From an uncultured Faecalibacterium sp. (GTDB taxonomy: Bacteria; Bacillota; Clostridia; Oscillospirales; Ruminococcaceae): a stretch of DNA of 64,000 bases. The stretch is from the NCBI GenBank assembly GCA_934548045.1, contig CAKTEM010000011.1, forward strand, positions 41,510 to 105,509, read 5' to 3'. Both the position numbers and the translations under genes were made by a program. The notes under the pieces are model-generated. The model ran no database searches. It had not been told where the DNA came from and saw only the letters and a list, made by a program, of their open reading frames with translations. This document shows positions 49,636-58,082 of this stretch, piece by piece; position 1 is the first letter of the stretch, and each line of letters starts with the position of its first letter.

Positions 49636-50466
49636 ATGAGCTTATTTCCTTCTGCGAATGATTTCAAATCCGGCCCGGGCGTTGAAAAGGACGCGCCGCG
49701 CAAGACCGGCGTAGGCCGCTTTTTCGAGCTGGTCGGCCGCGACATGAGCAGCATGTTCCTCGCGAACCTGCTGACCTGTCTGGGCTTCGTGCCGATTATC
49801 TGTCTGGTCTACATCGGCTTTCTGATGAACAGCCTGCCGGTCATGGTCATCAGCGCGGCGGTCGGCGGTATTCTGGCCGGCCCGGTGCTGGCTGGCATGT
49901 ACGACACCGTCCTGCGCGCCCTGCGTGACGAGGCCGGTTACTGGTGGACGACCTACCGCAAGGCGTTCAAGCGGAACTTCAAGGCCAGCGTCGTGCCGGG
50001 CATCCTGTACTGTGTTATCGTCACGGTGCAGATCTTCCTCGTGTACTTCTGCTTCAACATGCTGTATCACGGCACCAATGTCGGCGTCGGCATGTGGGTC
50101 GCAACGGTGCTGAATCTGGTGCTGTTCCACATGCTGTTCTCGTACATGTGGCCCCAGATCGTTCTGCTCGACCAGCCGCTGTTCCAGACCCTGAAAAACA
50201 GCGTCAACTGCATGATCGCCTTCCTGCCCCATGCGCTGGCGGCCTCGCTGGTGACGATCGTCTTCTGGGGCATCGTCATCCTCTGTATGCCGCTGGGCCT
50301 GCTGCTGATGCTGGTCTTCGGCTTCTGGTTCTCCTGTGAAGTCACAATGCAGATCGTCTACGGGGATCTGGACCGGGTCTTCCACATTGAGGAGAACATC
50401 CAGAAACTCCGTGACGCCGAGCTGGAAGAGGAGCTCCGCAAAGAATACGGCGACGACTCGCAGTAA
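49636..50466 (+). CDS. DUF624 (YesL-like) membrane protein
   Basis: A 276-residue protein with five or six membrane segments. The pattern FFELVGRDMSSMFLANLLTCLGFVPI near the start and WTTYRKAFKRNFKAS after the second segment resembles DUF624/YesL, a family of unknown function often found near carbohydrate genes. The C-terminus is acidic and soluble. The ATG is 12 bases from GAGAGG. The C39-fold gene follows after 22 bases. Confidence 0.72.
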   Translation: MSLFPSANDFKSGPGVEKDAPRKTGVGRFFELVGRDMSSMFLANLLTCLGFVPIICLVYIGFLMNSLPVMVISAAVGGILAGPVLAGMYDTVLRALRDEAGYWWTTYRKAFKRNFKASVVPGILYCVIVTVQIFLVYFCFNMLYHGTNVGVGMWVATVLNLVLFHMLFSYMWPQIVLLDQPLFQTLKNSVNCMIAFLPHALAASLVTIVFWGIVILCMPLGLLLMLVFGFWFSCEVTMQIVYGDLDRVFHIEENIQKLRDAELEEELRKEYGDDSQ

Positions 50467-50488
50467 GCAGTAAAAAGGAGAGCGTGTG

Positions 50489-51871
50489 ATGGAACAGCGG
50501 AACAATCTGGTGCTTCAGGGAACGGAGACGTTCTCCCGGGGACAGCTGGATAATGTCGCGCTGGAAAGCGGCAGTCTGGTGCTGGACAGCGCGGCAGGGC
50601 GGTATCTGCCCTACGGCAGCTATACGACGCCGGAGTTCGCGATGCCTGCCTTTTGCAATCTGAACGTGAGCTGGAACGCCCACGCGCCCCACAACACCCT
50701 TGTCGAGGTCCGGTGCCGGGTCTATGCTGGGAACAGCTGGACGGGCTGGATGAGCTTCGGCAAGTGGGCTCCGGATTATCCGCGGTGCAGCGTCAACACC
50801 CAGAGCGAGGACGGAATGGTCTTCCTGATGGGTGATACGGTCACGGTGGCAGCACCGGGCGGCGGTACGGGCATCCAGCTGCAGGTCAACCTTTCGACCA
50901 ACGACGACAAGGCGACGCCTGCCATCCGGCTTCTGGCGGCGGCAGCGCGGCCTCTCACATGGGAAAAGCAGGGGGGCCATCCACTCAACCGGCGGCTCTA
51001 CCTGCCGGAATACTGCCTGAACGCCCACGACCCGACCTTTGGCCGGGAGATGGACCTGCCGCTCGTCATGGCGTCTCTGATGAACCGCTGGGGCGAGGAT
51101 ATCCTGCCCGAAGAGGTGGCCTACGTCATGGAGGACAACGCCACCAGCAGCACGGGCAATGCGGCGTTTGCGGCCGCTGCCGCAGGCTGCTGCGGCTATC
51201 CCTGCTGGCAGGCATGGATGGATCTGAAAGACCTCCGACTTCAGATCCACGACGGCTGTTCGGTGGCTGTCCGGGTCGAACGCCGCATCCGGGGCCAGCG
51301 TGACCCGGTCGGGGTCTGGATGGGGCTTCGGGGCTTCGGCCACGATGACGCCGTCCATGCGGACTATGTCCTGCTCAACGACCCCACCGCCGACGGCGAC
51401 GGAGCCGTGAACTGCACCATGGCACTGACGGATTTTCTCCGGTACTTCACCGGTCGGGCGATCGCCCTGCGGCAGAAGCCCCGGGATATCGAGGCCGACC
51501 GCCCCAGACGCATCCTCTGCGAGCTGGAAAAGGGCAAAGAGGCCGGCGAATATTACTTTGCACGGCGCGGACAGCGCGACCCACTGCCGGAGAGCTTTTC
51601 TGGCTGGATCGCAGGCAGTCCGCACGACGGCGTGGCCCATGCCACGACCGCACACCGGACGTTCCAGCGGATGCGCCGGACAGAGGACGGCGGCATCCAG
51701 TTCACGCCGGAACAGCTGGCCGTCGGCGGACGCCAGAGCGTCTATGCGGTCGACCAGACCGGAAGTATGCGCGTGGCCGAAGTCCGGCTGCCCGTACCGC
51801 CGCCCACCCCGGCGGAACCTGTTGTTCACCAAAGCACCGGGCCAGCTGCCCCAGCGCAGCAGAGCCCGTGA
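50489..51871 (+). CDS. C39-like peptidase-fold protein without catalytic residues
   Basis: A 460-residue protein with no signal peptide. The N-terminal half is a beta-rich domain (AFCNLNVSWNAHAPHNTLVE, WTGWMSFGKWAP) seen in clostridial C39_2-type peptidases. The peptidase region can be aligned block by block (LPLVMASLMNRWG, then STGNAAFAAAAAG, then VWMGLRGFG and DYVLLNDPTADG). The expected W-C-x-P-T-S reads EMDLPLV, so the nucleophile Cys is gone, and the His before the RGF strand is missing too. It is probably a binding protein. The ATG has AAGGAG eight bases upstream. Function unknown. Confidence 0.65.
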   Translation: MEQRNNLVLQGTETFSRGQLDNVALESGSLVLDSAAGRYLPYGSYTTPEFAMPAFCNLNVSWNAHAPHNTLVEVRCRVYAGNSWTGWMSFGKWAPDYPRCSVNTQSEDGMVFLMGDTVTVAAPGGGTGIQLQVNLSTNDDKATPAIRLLAAAARPLTWEKQGGHPLNRRLYLPEYCLNAHDPTFGREMDLPLVMASLMNRWGEDILPEEVAYVMEDNATSSTGNAAFAAAAAGCCGYPCWQAWMDLKDLRLQIHDGCSVAVRVERRIRGQRDPVGVWMGLRGFGHDDAVHADYVLLNDPTADGDGAVNCTMALTDFLRYFTGRAIALRQKPRDIEADRPRRILCELEKGKEAGEYYFARRGQRDPLPESFSGWIAGSPHDGVAHATTAHRTFQRMRRTEDGGIQFTPEQLAVGGRQSVYAVDQTGSMRVAEVRLPVPPPTPAEPVVHQSTGPAAPAQQSP

Positions 51872-51910
51872 CTTTTCGGGATAAATACATTCACATAGGA
51901 GGGACACATT

Positions 51911-52519
51911 ATGGCAAAAACGATCATCACGATTGGCCGAGAGTACTGCACCGGCGGCAACTACATCGCAGAAGATGTGGCGAATGCACTGGGTCTGAAG
52001 ATGTACGACAAAGAGCTGATCACTATGGCAGCCAAGCACTCCGGGCTGTCGGAAGAGGCAGTCGCTGCCAGCGAGAAGCGCCATACCCACAGCCTGCTGT
52101 ACAGCCTGTACACGATGGGCAATGAGCTGCCGCTGGGCGATCAGGTGTTCATTCTGCAGAGCCGCATCATCAAGCAACTGGCGGACGAAGGCCCCTGCGT
52201 CATTCTGGGCCGCTGCGGTGACTATGTGCTGCGCGAGCGCAAGAACGTCCTGCGCGTCTTCATCTACGCACCGGTCGAGTGGCGGCGTGAGCTGGCAAAG
52301 ACCGACCCTCTGGTCAAGGCAAAGGATGAAAAGGGCATCAAGGAAGAGATCGAGAAGACTGACCGCAACCGCGCTGCCTACTACAACTACTACACCCAGA
52401 ACCGCTGGGGTGACGCGCACAACTATGATCTGGCGATCAATGCGGCTCTTGGCCGTGAGACCTGCGTGAAGATGATCCTTGACGCAGTCGCTGCCAAGGA
52501 GAAGACTCTGGACGAGTAA
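51911..52519 (+). CDS. Cytidylate kinase-like protein
   Basis: A 202-residue P-loop protein of the cytidylate kinase-like group. TIGREYCTGGNYIAEDVANAL resembles the S/T-R-E-x-G-x-G-G loop of this family; MYDKELITMAA and ILGRCGDYVL follow in the usual order, then DRNRAAYYNYYT. It differs from housekeeping Cmk, so the substrate is uncertain. The ATG follows AGGAGGG by seven bases, 39 bases after the C39-fold gene. Confidence 0.85.
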   Translation: MAKTIITIGREYCTGGNYIAEDVANALGLKMYDKELITMAAKHSGLSEEAVAASEKRHTHSLLYSLYTMGNELPLGDQVFILQSRIIKQLADEGPCVILGRCGDYVLRERKNVLRVFIYAPVEWRRELAKTDPLVKAKDEKGIKEEIEKTDRNRAAYYNYYTQNRWGDAHNYDLAINAALGRETCVKMILDAVAAKEKTLDE

Positions 52520-52558
52520 CGGTCACCCGGCAGGAGGGTCAAAAACAACGGTGCTTCG

Positions 52559-52594
52559 TGGGTAGGGTGCGTTCGCGCTCTGCCCACGTTTTGG
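52559..52594 (+). terminator. Terminator after the cytidylate kinase-like gene
   Basis: CGTGGGTAGGGTGCG pairs with CGCTCTGCCCACG around TTCG, followed by TTTT. It lies before the MATE gene and may reduce read-through. Confidence 0.7.
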
Positions 52595-52645
52595 GCATAC
52601 AAAAAGAGAGTATTCAACAGCAAAGCAAAACAAAAAGGAGAAATC

Positions 52646-54028
52646 GTGGAAACTAAGCAGCCCCAAACCCAACAGCCTGCCCGTGAGAACATCATGGGAA
52701 CAATGGACATCAATCCGCTGCTCATCAAGCTGAGCGTTCCGATGATGGTCTCGATGCTGGTGCAGGCATTGTACAATGTCGTGGACTCGGTCTTCGTCTC
52801 CCATGTGAGCGAAAATGCGCTGACCGCCGTCTCGCTGGCGTTCTCGCTACAGAACGTCATGATCGCAGTGGGCGTCGGTACCGGCGTGGGCGTCAATGCC
52901 CTGCTGTCCAAGAGCCTCGGCGAGAAGAATCAGGAACGGGCGAACAAGACCGCCGAAAACGGCATCTTCCTCGCCCTGTGCAGCTTCGCCGTCTTCTTCA
53001 TCATCGGCCTGACCTGCATGAAACCCTATTTTTATGCGCAGACCAGTGATGTGGAGATCGCGGAGCAGGGCATCCGGTATCTGACCGTGTGCAGCGTGTT
53101 CAGCCTCGGCCTGTTCTTGCAGACCATGAGTGAAAAGCTTCTGGCGGCGACCGGACGCACCAACCTCAGCATGATCAGCCAGCTGACAGGTGCGGTCGTG
53201 AACATCGTCCTCGACCCCATTTTCATCTTCGGATACTGCGGCGAGGCTCTGTCCGGCACCACCGGTGCCGCTGTCGCGACCGTCATCGGCCAGTTCTGCG
53301 GCGCAGGGATGGCAATTTTCTTCAACCTGAAGAAGAACCCGGACATTCAAATCAACTTCAAGGGCTTCCGCCCGAGCGCGAAGGCCATCCAGCGCATCTA
53401 TGTCGTCGGCCTGCCCAGCATCGCGATGCAGTGCGTCGGCAGTGTCATGACCTTCTTCATGAACCAGATTTTGATGACCTTCTCGGCGACGGCGGTTGCA
53501 GTCTTCGGCGTCTACTTCAAGCTCCAGAGCTTCGTCTTCATGCCCATTTTCGGCATGAACAACGGCATGGTTCCGATCATCAGTTACAACTACGGCGCAC
53601 GGAACCCTGACCGCGTGAAGAAGACCATCAAGCTGGCGGCGTTCTACGCCGAGTGTATCATGCTCATTGGCTTCTGTATCTTCCAGTTCATGCCGGACAA
53701 GGTTCTGGGCATCTTCGCGGCCAGCGATGCCATGCTTGCCATCGGCATCCCGGCCCTGCGCATCATCTGTCCGCATTTCCTGCTGGCAGGTGTGGGCATC
53801 ATTCTCTCGTCGGTCTTTCAGGCGTTGGGCAACGGCCTGTTCAGCCTCATCGTCTCGGTCTGCCGTCAGCTGGTGGTTCTCATCCCGGCGGCATGGCTGC
53901 TGAGCAAGACCGGCAATGTCAACATGGTATGGTGGGCGTTTTTGATCGCGGAGGTCGTCAGCCTGACGCTGAGCCTCGTGTTCATGGCGCGTATCAATAA
54001 AAAAGTCATCGCTCCGCTCTACGAGTAG
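52646..54028 (+). CDS. MATE-family efflux transporter
   Basis: A 460-residue integral membrane protein with about 12 helices, exporting cationic or drug-like compounds using a Na+ or H+ gradient. NVVDSVFVSHVSENALTAVSL and the two-lobe repeat (second half from about residue 240, with LPSIAMQCVGS and PIISYNYGARNPDRV) are MATE features. The start is GTG, five bases after AAAAGGAG. The DUF308 gene follows at 54072. Confidence 0.94.
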   Translation: METKQPQTQQPARENIMGTMDINPLLIKLSVPMMVSMLVQALYNVVDSVFVSHVSENALTAVSLAFSLQNVMIAVGVGTGVGVNALLSKSLGEKNQERANKTAENGIFLALCSFAVFFIIGLTCMKPYFYAQTSDVEIAEQGIRYLTVCSVFSLGLFLQTMSEKLLAATGRTNLSMISQLTGAVVNIVLDPIFIFGYCGEALSGTTGAAVATVIGQFCGAGMAIFFNLKKNPDIQINFKGFRPSAKAIQRIYVVGLPSIAMQCVGSVMTFFMNQILMTFSATAVAVFGVYFKLQSFVFMPIFGMNNGMVPIISYNYGARNPDRVKKTIKLAAFYAECIMLIGFCIFQFMPDKVLGIFAASDAMLAIGIPALRIICPHFLLAGVGIILSSVFQALGNGLFSLIVSVCRQLVVLIPAAWLLSKTGNVNMVWWAFLIAEVVSLTLSLVFMARINKKVIAPLYE

Positions 54029-54071
54029 CCTGCTCAGTAAGGAGCCGCAAGACGAAAGGAACGTGAACTCT

Positions 54072-54782
54072 ATGGGTAAAAAGCTGAAATGGAATCTGAT
54101 TCTGATGAGCGTCCTCTACCTCGCCCTCGGCATTTTTCTGCTGATGGTGCCGGGTACGGCTCTCAACGTGGTCTGTTACGCGCTGGGTGCGGTGGTACTG
54201 GCCTGTGCTGTCGTCCAGCTGGTGCGGTATTTCGCCGTGGAACGCGGCATTTTCCAGAGTCAGCTCACCCTCATCTCAGGTCTGGTCTGTCTGGGTCTGG
54301 GCGCGTTCCTCATCATCCGCAGCGACATCGTGGTGCGTATCCTGCCCATCGTGTTCGGCCTGTTCGTCATCTTTGACAGTCTGGGCCGCATCCAGAACGC
54401 GCTGGAACTCCGCCGGTGCAATTACGACAGCTGGAAAGGCTTCCTGCTGCTGGCAGTGCTGAGCATCGTGCTGGGCGTCGTGATGATCCTGAACCCCTTC
54501 GGCACGATGGAAACGCTCGTCATGGCGATCGGCGTCATCCTCATCATCGAGGGTGCGCTGAACCTGCTCAGCGCGCTGTATACGGTCATCGCGGTCAAGC
54601 GGTTCATAAAGCTGCATCCCGAGACCCAGTCGGTTCTGGAAGCCATTACCGGCAAGGATCTGAACGGTGACGGCGTCATCGCGCCGGATGTCACTCATAC
54701 AGATGCCGAGGCGACGGCCATCGAACTCGACCATGTGGACGAGAGCGCGACGGTCGAGCAGGAGAGCAGCGACGAAGAATAA
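54072..54782 (+). CDS. DUF308 (HdeD-like) membrane protein with EF-hand-like tail
   Basis: A 236-residue protein with six predicted membrane helices in three pairs, as in HdeD/DUF308 (LALGIFLLMVPGTALNVV, LGLGAFLIIRSDI, IVLGVVMILNPFG). The C-terminal cytoplasmic tail contains GKDLNGDGVIAPDV, a dockerin or EF-hand-like loop, and then an acidic run. The ATG at 54072 follows AAAGGA by 11 bases; a GTG three codons earlier is too close to that site. The flavoprotein gene starts 31 bases after its stop. Confidence 0.82.
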   Translation: MGKKLKWNLILMSVLYLALGIFLLMVPGTALNVVCYALGAVVLACAVVQLVRYFAVERGIFQSQLTLISGLVCLGLGAFLIIRSDIVVRILPIVFGLFVIFDSLGRIQNALELRRCNYDSWKGFLLLAVLSIVLGVVMILNPFGTMETLVMAIGVILIIEGALNLLSALYTVIAVKRFIKLHPETQSVLEAITGKDLNGDGVIAPDVTHTDAEATAIELDHVDESATVEQESSDEE

Positions 54783-54813
54783 AATAATCAAAAGAGCAAA
54801 GGATAAAAAGAAG

Positions 54814-56223
54814 ATGGAAAAGTACGATCTGATCATTGTGGGTGCCGGCCCTGCCGGTATTTTTACCGCCGTTGAGCTTTTGCGCCACGGCAGCAAGAAA
54901 AAGATCCTGCTGGTCGAAAAAGGTAAGCCGGTCGAGAAGCGTCACTGCCCGAAGGCAGAGCTGGGCCACTGCGTCAACTGCCGCCCGACCTGCGCCATTA
55001 CCACCGGTTTCTCCGGTGCAGGCGCGTTCTCAGATGGCAAGCTGAGCCTGTCCTATGAGGTCGGCGGCGACCTGCCCTCCCTCATCGGCGAGGAGTTTGC
55101 ACAGGAACTCATCGACTACACCGACAAAATTTACCTCGAGTTCGGCGCAGACCCCCATGTTGAGGGCATCTACACCGGCGAGGATATCAAGGAAATTCGT
55201 AAAAATGCAATTCACGCCGGACTGAAGCTGGTCGACTGCCCCATCCGCCACCTCGGCACCGAGAAGGCACAGGAACTGTACCTCGCCATCCAGAATTATC
55301 TGGCGGATAACGGCGTTGAGATGCTCTTCTCCACCGAATGCGAGAACATCATCCTCGAGAACGAGGTCTGCAAGGGCGTCTACATCCGCAAGGGCGACGA
55401 GGAGCCTCGTGCGGTCTATGCAGATGAAGTCGTCATCGGCACCGGCCGCCGTGGTGCGGACTGGCTGGAAAAGATCTGCGCCGAGCATCACATCGCCCAC
55501 AAGCCCGGCACCGTTGACATCGGTGTCCGTGTCGAGTGCCGCAACGAAGTTATGGAGAAGGTCAACAAAGTCCTGTATGAGTCCAAGCTCATCGGCTACC
55601 CGAAGCCTTGGAAGAACAAGGTCCGCACTTTCTGCCAGAACCCCGGCGGCTTTGTCGCACAGGAGAACTACGACAACGACCTCGCCGTCGTCAACGGCCA
55701 CAGTTTCAAGGAGAAGAAGAGCGAGAACACCAACCTCGCGATCCTGGTCTCCCACAACTTCACCGAGCCGTTCAACCAGCCCATCGCCTACGCACAGAAG
55801 GTCGGCGAGCTGACGAACATGCTGGGCGCAGGCCACATCATGGTCCAGCGTTACGGCGATATTCTGGACGGCAAGCGCACCTGGCAGAAGGAGCTGGCAC
55901 AGTCCAACGTCAAGCCGACCCTGAAAGACGCCGTTGCCGGTGATATCACCGCCGCTATGCCCTACCGTGCTATGACGAACATCATCGAGTTCATCAAGAT
56001 GCTGGACATGGTCGTTCCCGGTTTTGCCGCCAACGAGACCCTGCTGTACAGCCCGGAGCTGAAGTTCTACTCCAACAAGGTCAAGATGGACGACAACCTC
56101 GACACTAATATTCAGGGTCTGCACTGCCTCGGTGACTCTTCCGGCTGGACGCGCGGCCTGATGATGGCATCCGTCATGGGTGTCCTGATGGGCCGGAAGC
56201 TGGCCGAAAAAGAGGGCTGCTGA
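54814..56223 (+). CDS. FAD-dependent oxidoreductase (COG2509-like)
   Basis: A 469-residue cytoplasmic flavoprotein. The FAD-binding GxGxxG is in IIVGAGPAGIFTAVEL. A Cys-rich segment (HCPKAELGHCVNCRPTCAITTGFSGAGA) follows and is typical of this uncharacterised dehydrogenase group. The second dinucleotide part has VVIGTGRRGADWL, and the C-terminal LHCLGDSSGWTRGLMMASVMG closes the flavin site. The ATG at 54814 follows AAAGGA by ten bases; an open frame upstream is antisense-free but overlaps the DUF308 gene and is rejected. Substrate unknown. Confidence 0.9.
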   Translation: MEKYDLIIVGAGPAGIFTAVELLRHGSKKKILLVEKGKPVEKRHCPKAELGHCVNCRPTCAITTGFSGAGAFSDGKLSLSYEVGGDLPSLIGEEFAQELIDYTDKIYLEFGADPHVEGIYTGEDIKEIRKNAIHAGLKLVDCPIRHLGTEKAQELYLAIQNYLADNGVEMLFSTECENIILENEVCKGVYIRKGDEEPRAVYADEVVIGTGRRGADWLEKICAEHHIAHKPGTVDIGVRVECRNEVMEKVNKVLYESKLIGYPKPWKNKVRTFCQNPGGFVAQENYDNDLAVVNGHSFKEKKSENTNLAILVSHNFTEPFNQPIAYAQKVGELTNMLGAGHIMVQRYGDILDGKRTWQKELAQSNVKPTLKDAVAGDITAAMPYRAMTNIIEFIKMLDMVVPGFAANETLLYSPELKFYSNKVKMDDNLDTNIQGLHCLGDSSGWTRGLMMASVMGVLMGRKLAEKEGC

Positions 56224-56259
56224 GCTGATTTCTAAAAGCTGATTCCATAAGATAAAACA

Positions 56260-56303
56260 AAATCCCGTATCCTGCACCTTGACCGTGCGGATATGGGATT
56301 TTT
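56260..56303 (+). terminator. Terminator after the flavoprotein gene
   Basis: AAATCCCGTATCCTGCAC pairs with GTGCGGATATGGGATTT (small mismatches) and ends in TTTTT. It marks the left border of the AT-rich island. Confidence 0.82.
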
Positions 56304-56328
56304 GTGTGTCAGACTGTTCTTTTATTGG

Positions 56329-56346
56329 GGAGTATGGTATACTCGG
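56329..56346 (+). promoter_or_regulatory. Palindromic promoter module, copy 1
   Basis: GGAGTATGGTATACTCGG contains the inverted repeat GAGTAT-N3-ATACTC, which overlaps an extended -10 (TGGTATACT). The same 18 bases recur at 57561 before another small membrane-protein gene, with a similar leader and spacing. Confidence 0.6.
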
Positions 56347-56378
56347 TTTGAGAAAGTGGGAGTTATGGAGGTGCTGTT

Positions 56379-56591
56379 ATGGGTACAGAGAAAAAATCTA
56401 AACGGTATGGACGGTCTGGAAAAGACCCAATCGTTGTTTTAACACTGATTTTTGTGGTACTAAAGGCAACGGGACTGATTTCGTGGCCTTGGTTGTGGGT
56501 ATTAAGTCCAATCTGGCTCACACTCTTGTTTTTTGCTGTTGCTTTTTCTGCCATTTTGGTCGGTGGGCGAGTTGCTAAAGGAAAATGGTGA
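56379..56591 (+). CDS. Small membrane protein (transmembrane Fragile-X-F-like)
   Basis: A 70-residue protein: charged start (MGTEKKSKRYGRSGKDP) and two hydrophobic helices, with LISWPWLWVLSPIWLTLLFF between and in the second. Small proteins with this WxWVLSPxW pattern are common on phages and plasmids, so it is probably mobile DNA. The ATG follows GGAGG by seven bases. AT-rich codon use unlike the flanking genes. Confidence 0.65.
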   Translation: MGTEKKSKRYGRSGKDPIVVLTLIFVVLKATGLISWPWLWVLSPIWLTLLFFAVAFSAILVGGRVAKGKW

Positions 56592-56618
56592 TTTCGCGTT
56601 TGTGAAACGATATTTTTC

Positions 56619-56647
56619 TTGATAACTTGTCACTTTTTCGTTATAAT
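56619..56647 (+). promoter_or_regulatory. Promoter of the GNAT gene pair
   Basis: TTGATA (56619-56624), 17-base spacer, TATAAT (56642-56647). Confidence 0.7.
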
Positions 56648-56670
56648 GGATTTGAAAGAGGGTGTGTACG

Positions 56671-57183
56671 ATGATTTTACAATATTATGTAACCGATTCG
56701 GCTACCGGAAAGCCAGTCAACATTGACGTCGATGTTGCAGCAAAAGAAGATTTGAAAATCACAAAGAACGGTTGGCAAACTGTTTGGAATACAGATTTCA
56801 TCCTTGACCCACAAAAAGAAAAATACGTTGCGAAAACAGAAGATGGCGAAATCATTGCTTTGGGTGCTTACCGCGTTCGTGAAGGCAGCGTAGCCGTTTA
56901 TATCGCTTACATCGAAAGTCAGCCGGAAAGCAACCCAACCCTAACAAAGCGGAAGAAATATCGAGGAATTGGAAAAGCGATGATTGCATTTGGTATCCAG
57001 CTTTCCATTGATGCAAACTGCAATGGTGTCGTTGTTTTTGAAGCAAAAACGGATGAACTGGAACAACATTACATCCGAGATTTCGGTGCGCGGCCAGTCG
57101 CTTCGCTATATCCTGATGGCCCCAAAACCTTTATGATTGCAGACCAAGCGGCGAAAGATATTTTTTCTTCGTACCTTTTCTGA
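56671..57183 (+). CDS. GNAT-family N-acetyltransferase
   Basis: A 170-residue GNAT-fold protein. The acetyl-CoA loop reads KKYRGIGKAMIAFGIQL, and FEAKTDELEQHYIRDFGARPV is the usual strand-helix region after it. The acceptor is unknown. The ATG at 56671 lies after GAGGG; a GTG three codons earlier overlaps the ribosome site. A small gene follows after 20 bases and is probably in the same transcript. Base composition is AT-rich, matching the island and not the chromosome around it. Confidence 0.78.
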   Translation: MILQYYVTDSATGKPVNIDVDVAAKEDLKITKNGWQTVWNTDFILDPQKEKYVAKTEDGEIIALGAYRVREGSVAVYIAYIESQPESNPTLTKRKKYRGIGKAMIAFGIQLSIDANCNGVVVFEAKTDELEQHYIRDFGARPVASLYPDGPKTFMIADQAAKDIFSSYLF

Positions 57184-57203
57184 ACAACAAGGAGGAAGGC
57201 TTT

Positions 57204-57446
57204 ATGAAAGAATACAATGACGTTGATATTTCCTTTTCTCCAATGTCGGACGAAACGATGTCGTGGCTGGATGAACTGCTTATGACCTGTAAGCGATTTG
57301 GAGTGGACTATTATAACGCGTCCGAAAAAGACCGCACTTTTGTAGAAGCTGTCGCCCGGAAAAACTATGGAATCAAGCAGGCACACTCTGCCGGGAAGCC
57401 TGTCTCTACGGTGGAACCTTTTTTCGGCATCCATCGTGCAGTCTGA
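57204..57446 (+). CDS. Small hypothetical protein downstream of GNAT gene
   Basis: An 80-residue soluble protein: acidic start (MKEYNDVDISFSPMSDETMSW), a middle helix with LLMTCKRFGVDYYNASEKD and a basic part (VARKNYGIKQAHSAGKP). No family recognised. It follows the GNAT gene by 20 bases with AGGAGG before the ATG, so the two are likely to act or be made together. Confidence 0.62.
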   Translation: MKEYNDVDISFSPMSDETMSWLDELLMTCKRFGVDYYNASEKDRTFVEAVARKNYGIKQAHSAGKPVSTVEPFFGIHRAV

Positions 57447-57560
57447 TTCCATGAGAAGTTGATTCCCGTTTCAATTGAGATTTTATTTTTCATCTTCACC
57501 GGAATTATCTGGATTTTTCCATTGATTCCGAATTTGGAGTGATGGATTGTGCTTCAACGA

Positions 57561-57578
57561 GGAGTATGGTATACTCGG
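57561..57578 (+). promoter_or_regulatory. Palindromic promoter module, copy 2
   Basis: Identical GGAGTATGGTATACTCGG as at 56329, with GAGTAT-N3-ATACTC over an extended -10, about 40 bases before the next ATG. Confidence 0.6.
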
Positions 57579-57608
57579 CTCAACAAATCGGGATTTGTGG
57601 AGAACTAT

Positions 57609-58043
57609 ATGGACTGGTTGAATGTATTCGGACTGATAATGATGGCAGTCATTATGATACCAAATATTATTTTTGCAATTAGATACAAGGAAGGTTTTGA
57701 AAACAAATGGAATAATAAGCTTGTTGAGGTTGCAGAACAAATAGGAAGGTTTGGATGCTTTGGCTTTATGATAATCAACATTCCCGGAACATGGTTTGGG
57801 TGGTGGTCTGACGAAGCATTTGCCATATACCTTATTGTGGATACAATATTGGTGATGCTATATTGCGCAATATGGATAATTTGCTTTAAGAACAACAGTG
57901 TATTCAGAGCATTGGCACTGTCTATTATTCCCTCAGTTTTGTTCTTGTTTAGTGGAATTATGAGCCGGTCGATTTTGTTGATTATCGCATCAATGTTGTT
58001 TGCGCCAAGCCATATTTTGATTTCATATAAGAACGCAAAGTGA
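57609..58043 (+). CDS. Hypothetical AT-rich membrane protein
   Basis: A 144-residue protein with four predicted membrane helices (start MDWLNVFGLIMMAVIMIPN; later FGCFGFMIINIPGTWFGWW, AIYLIVDTILVMLYCAIWII, and a C-terminal hydrophobic pair). No family recognised. The ATG has TGGAG six bases upstream; the frame is open further back through the promoter palindrome, which I exclude. Codon use is strongly AT-rich compared with both flanks. Confidence 0.62.
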   Translation: MDWLNVFGLIMMAVIMIPNIIFAIRYKEGFENKWNNKLVEVAEQIGRFGCFGFMIINIPGTWFGWWSDEAFAIYLIVDTILVMLYCAIWIICFKNNSVFRALALSIIPSVLFLFSGIMSRSILLIIASMLFAPSHILISYKNAK

Positions 58044-58082
58044 TATTAGCCAACTTCCAGTTTGCAGTATCCATAACAAAAC

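Noticed and set aside
56671..57446. GNAT and its small neighbour as a classical toxin-antitoxin pair
   Set aside because: Enzyme precedes the small gene, the small protein has no visible DNA-binding motif, and the spacing is not overlapping; kept only as a low-ranked possibility.
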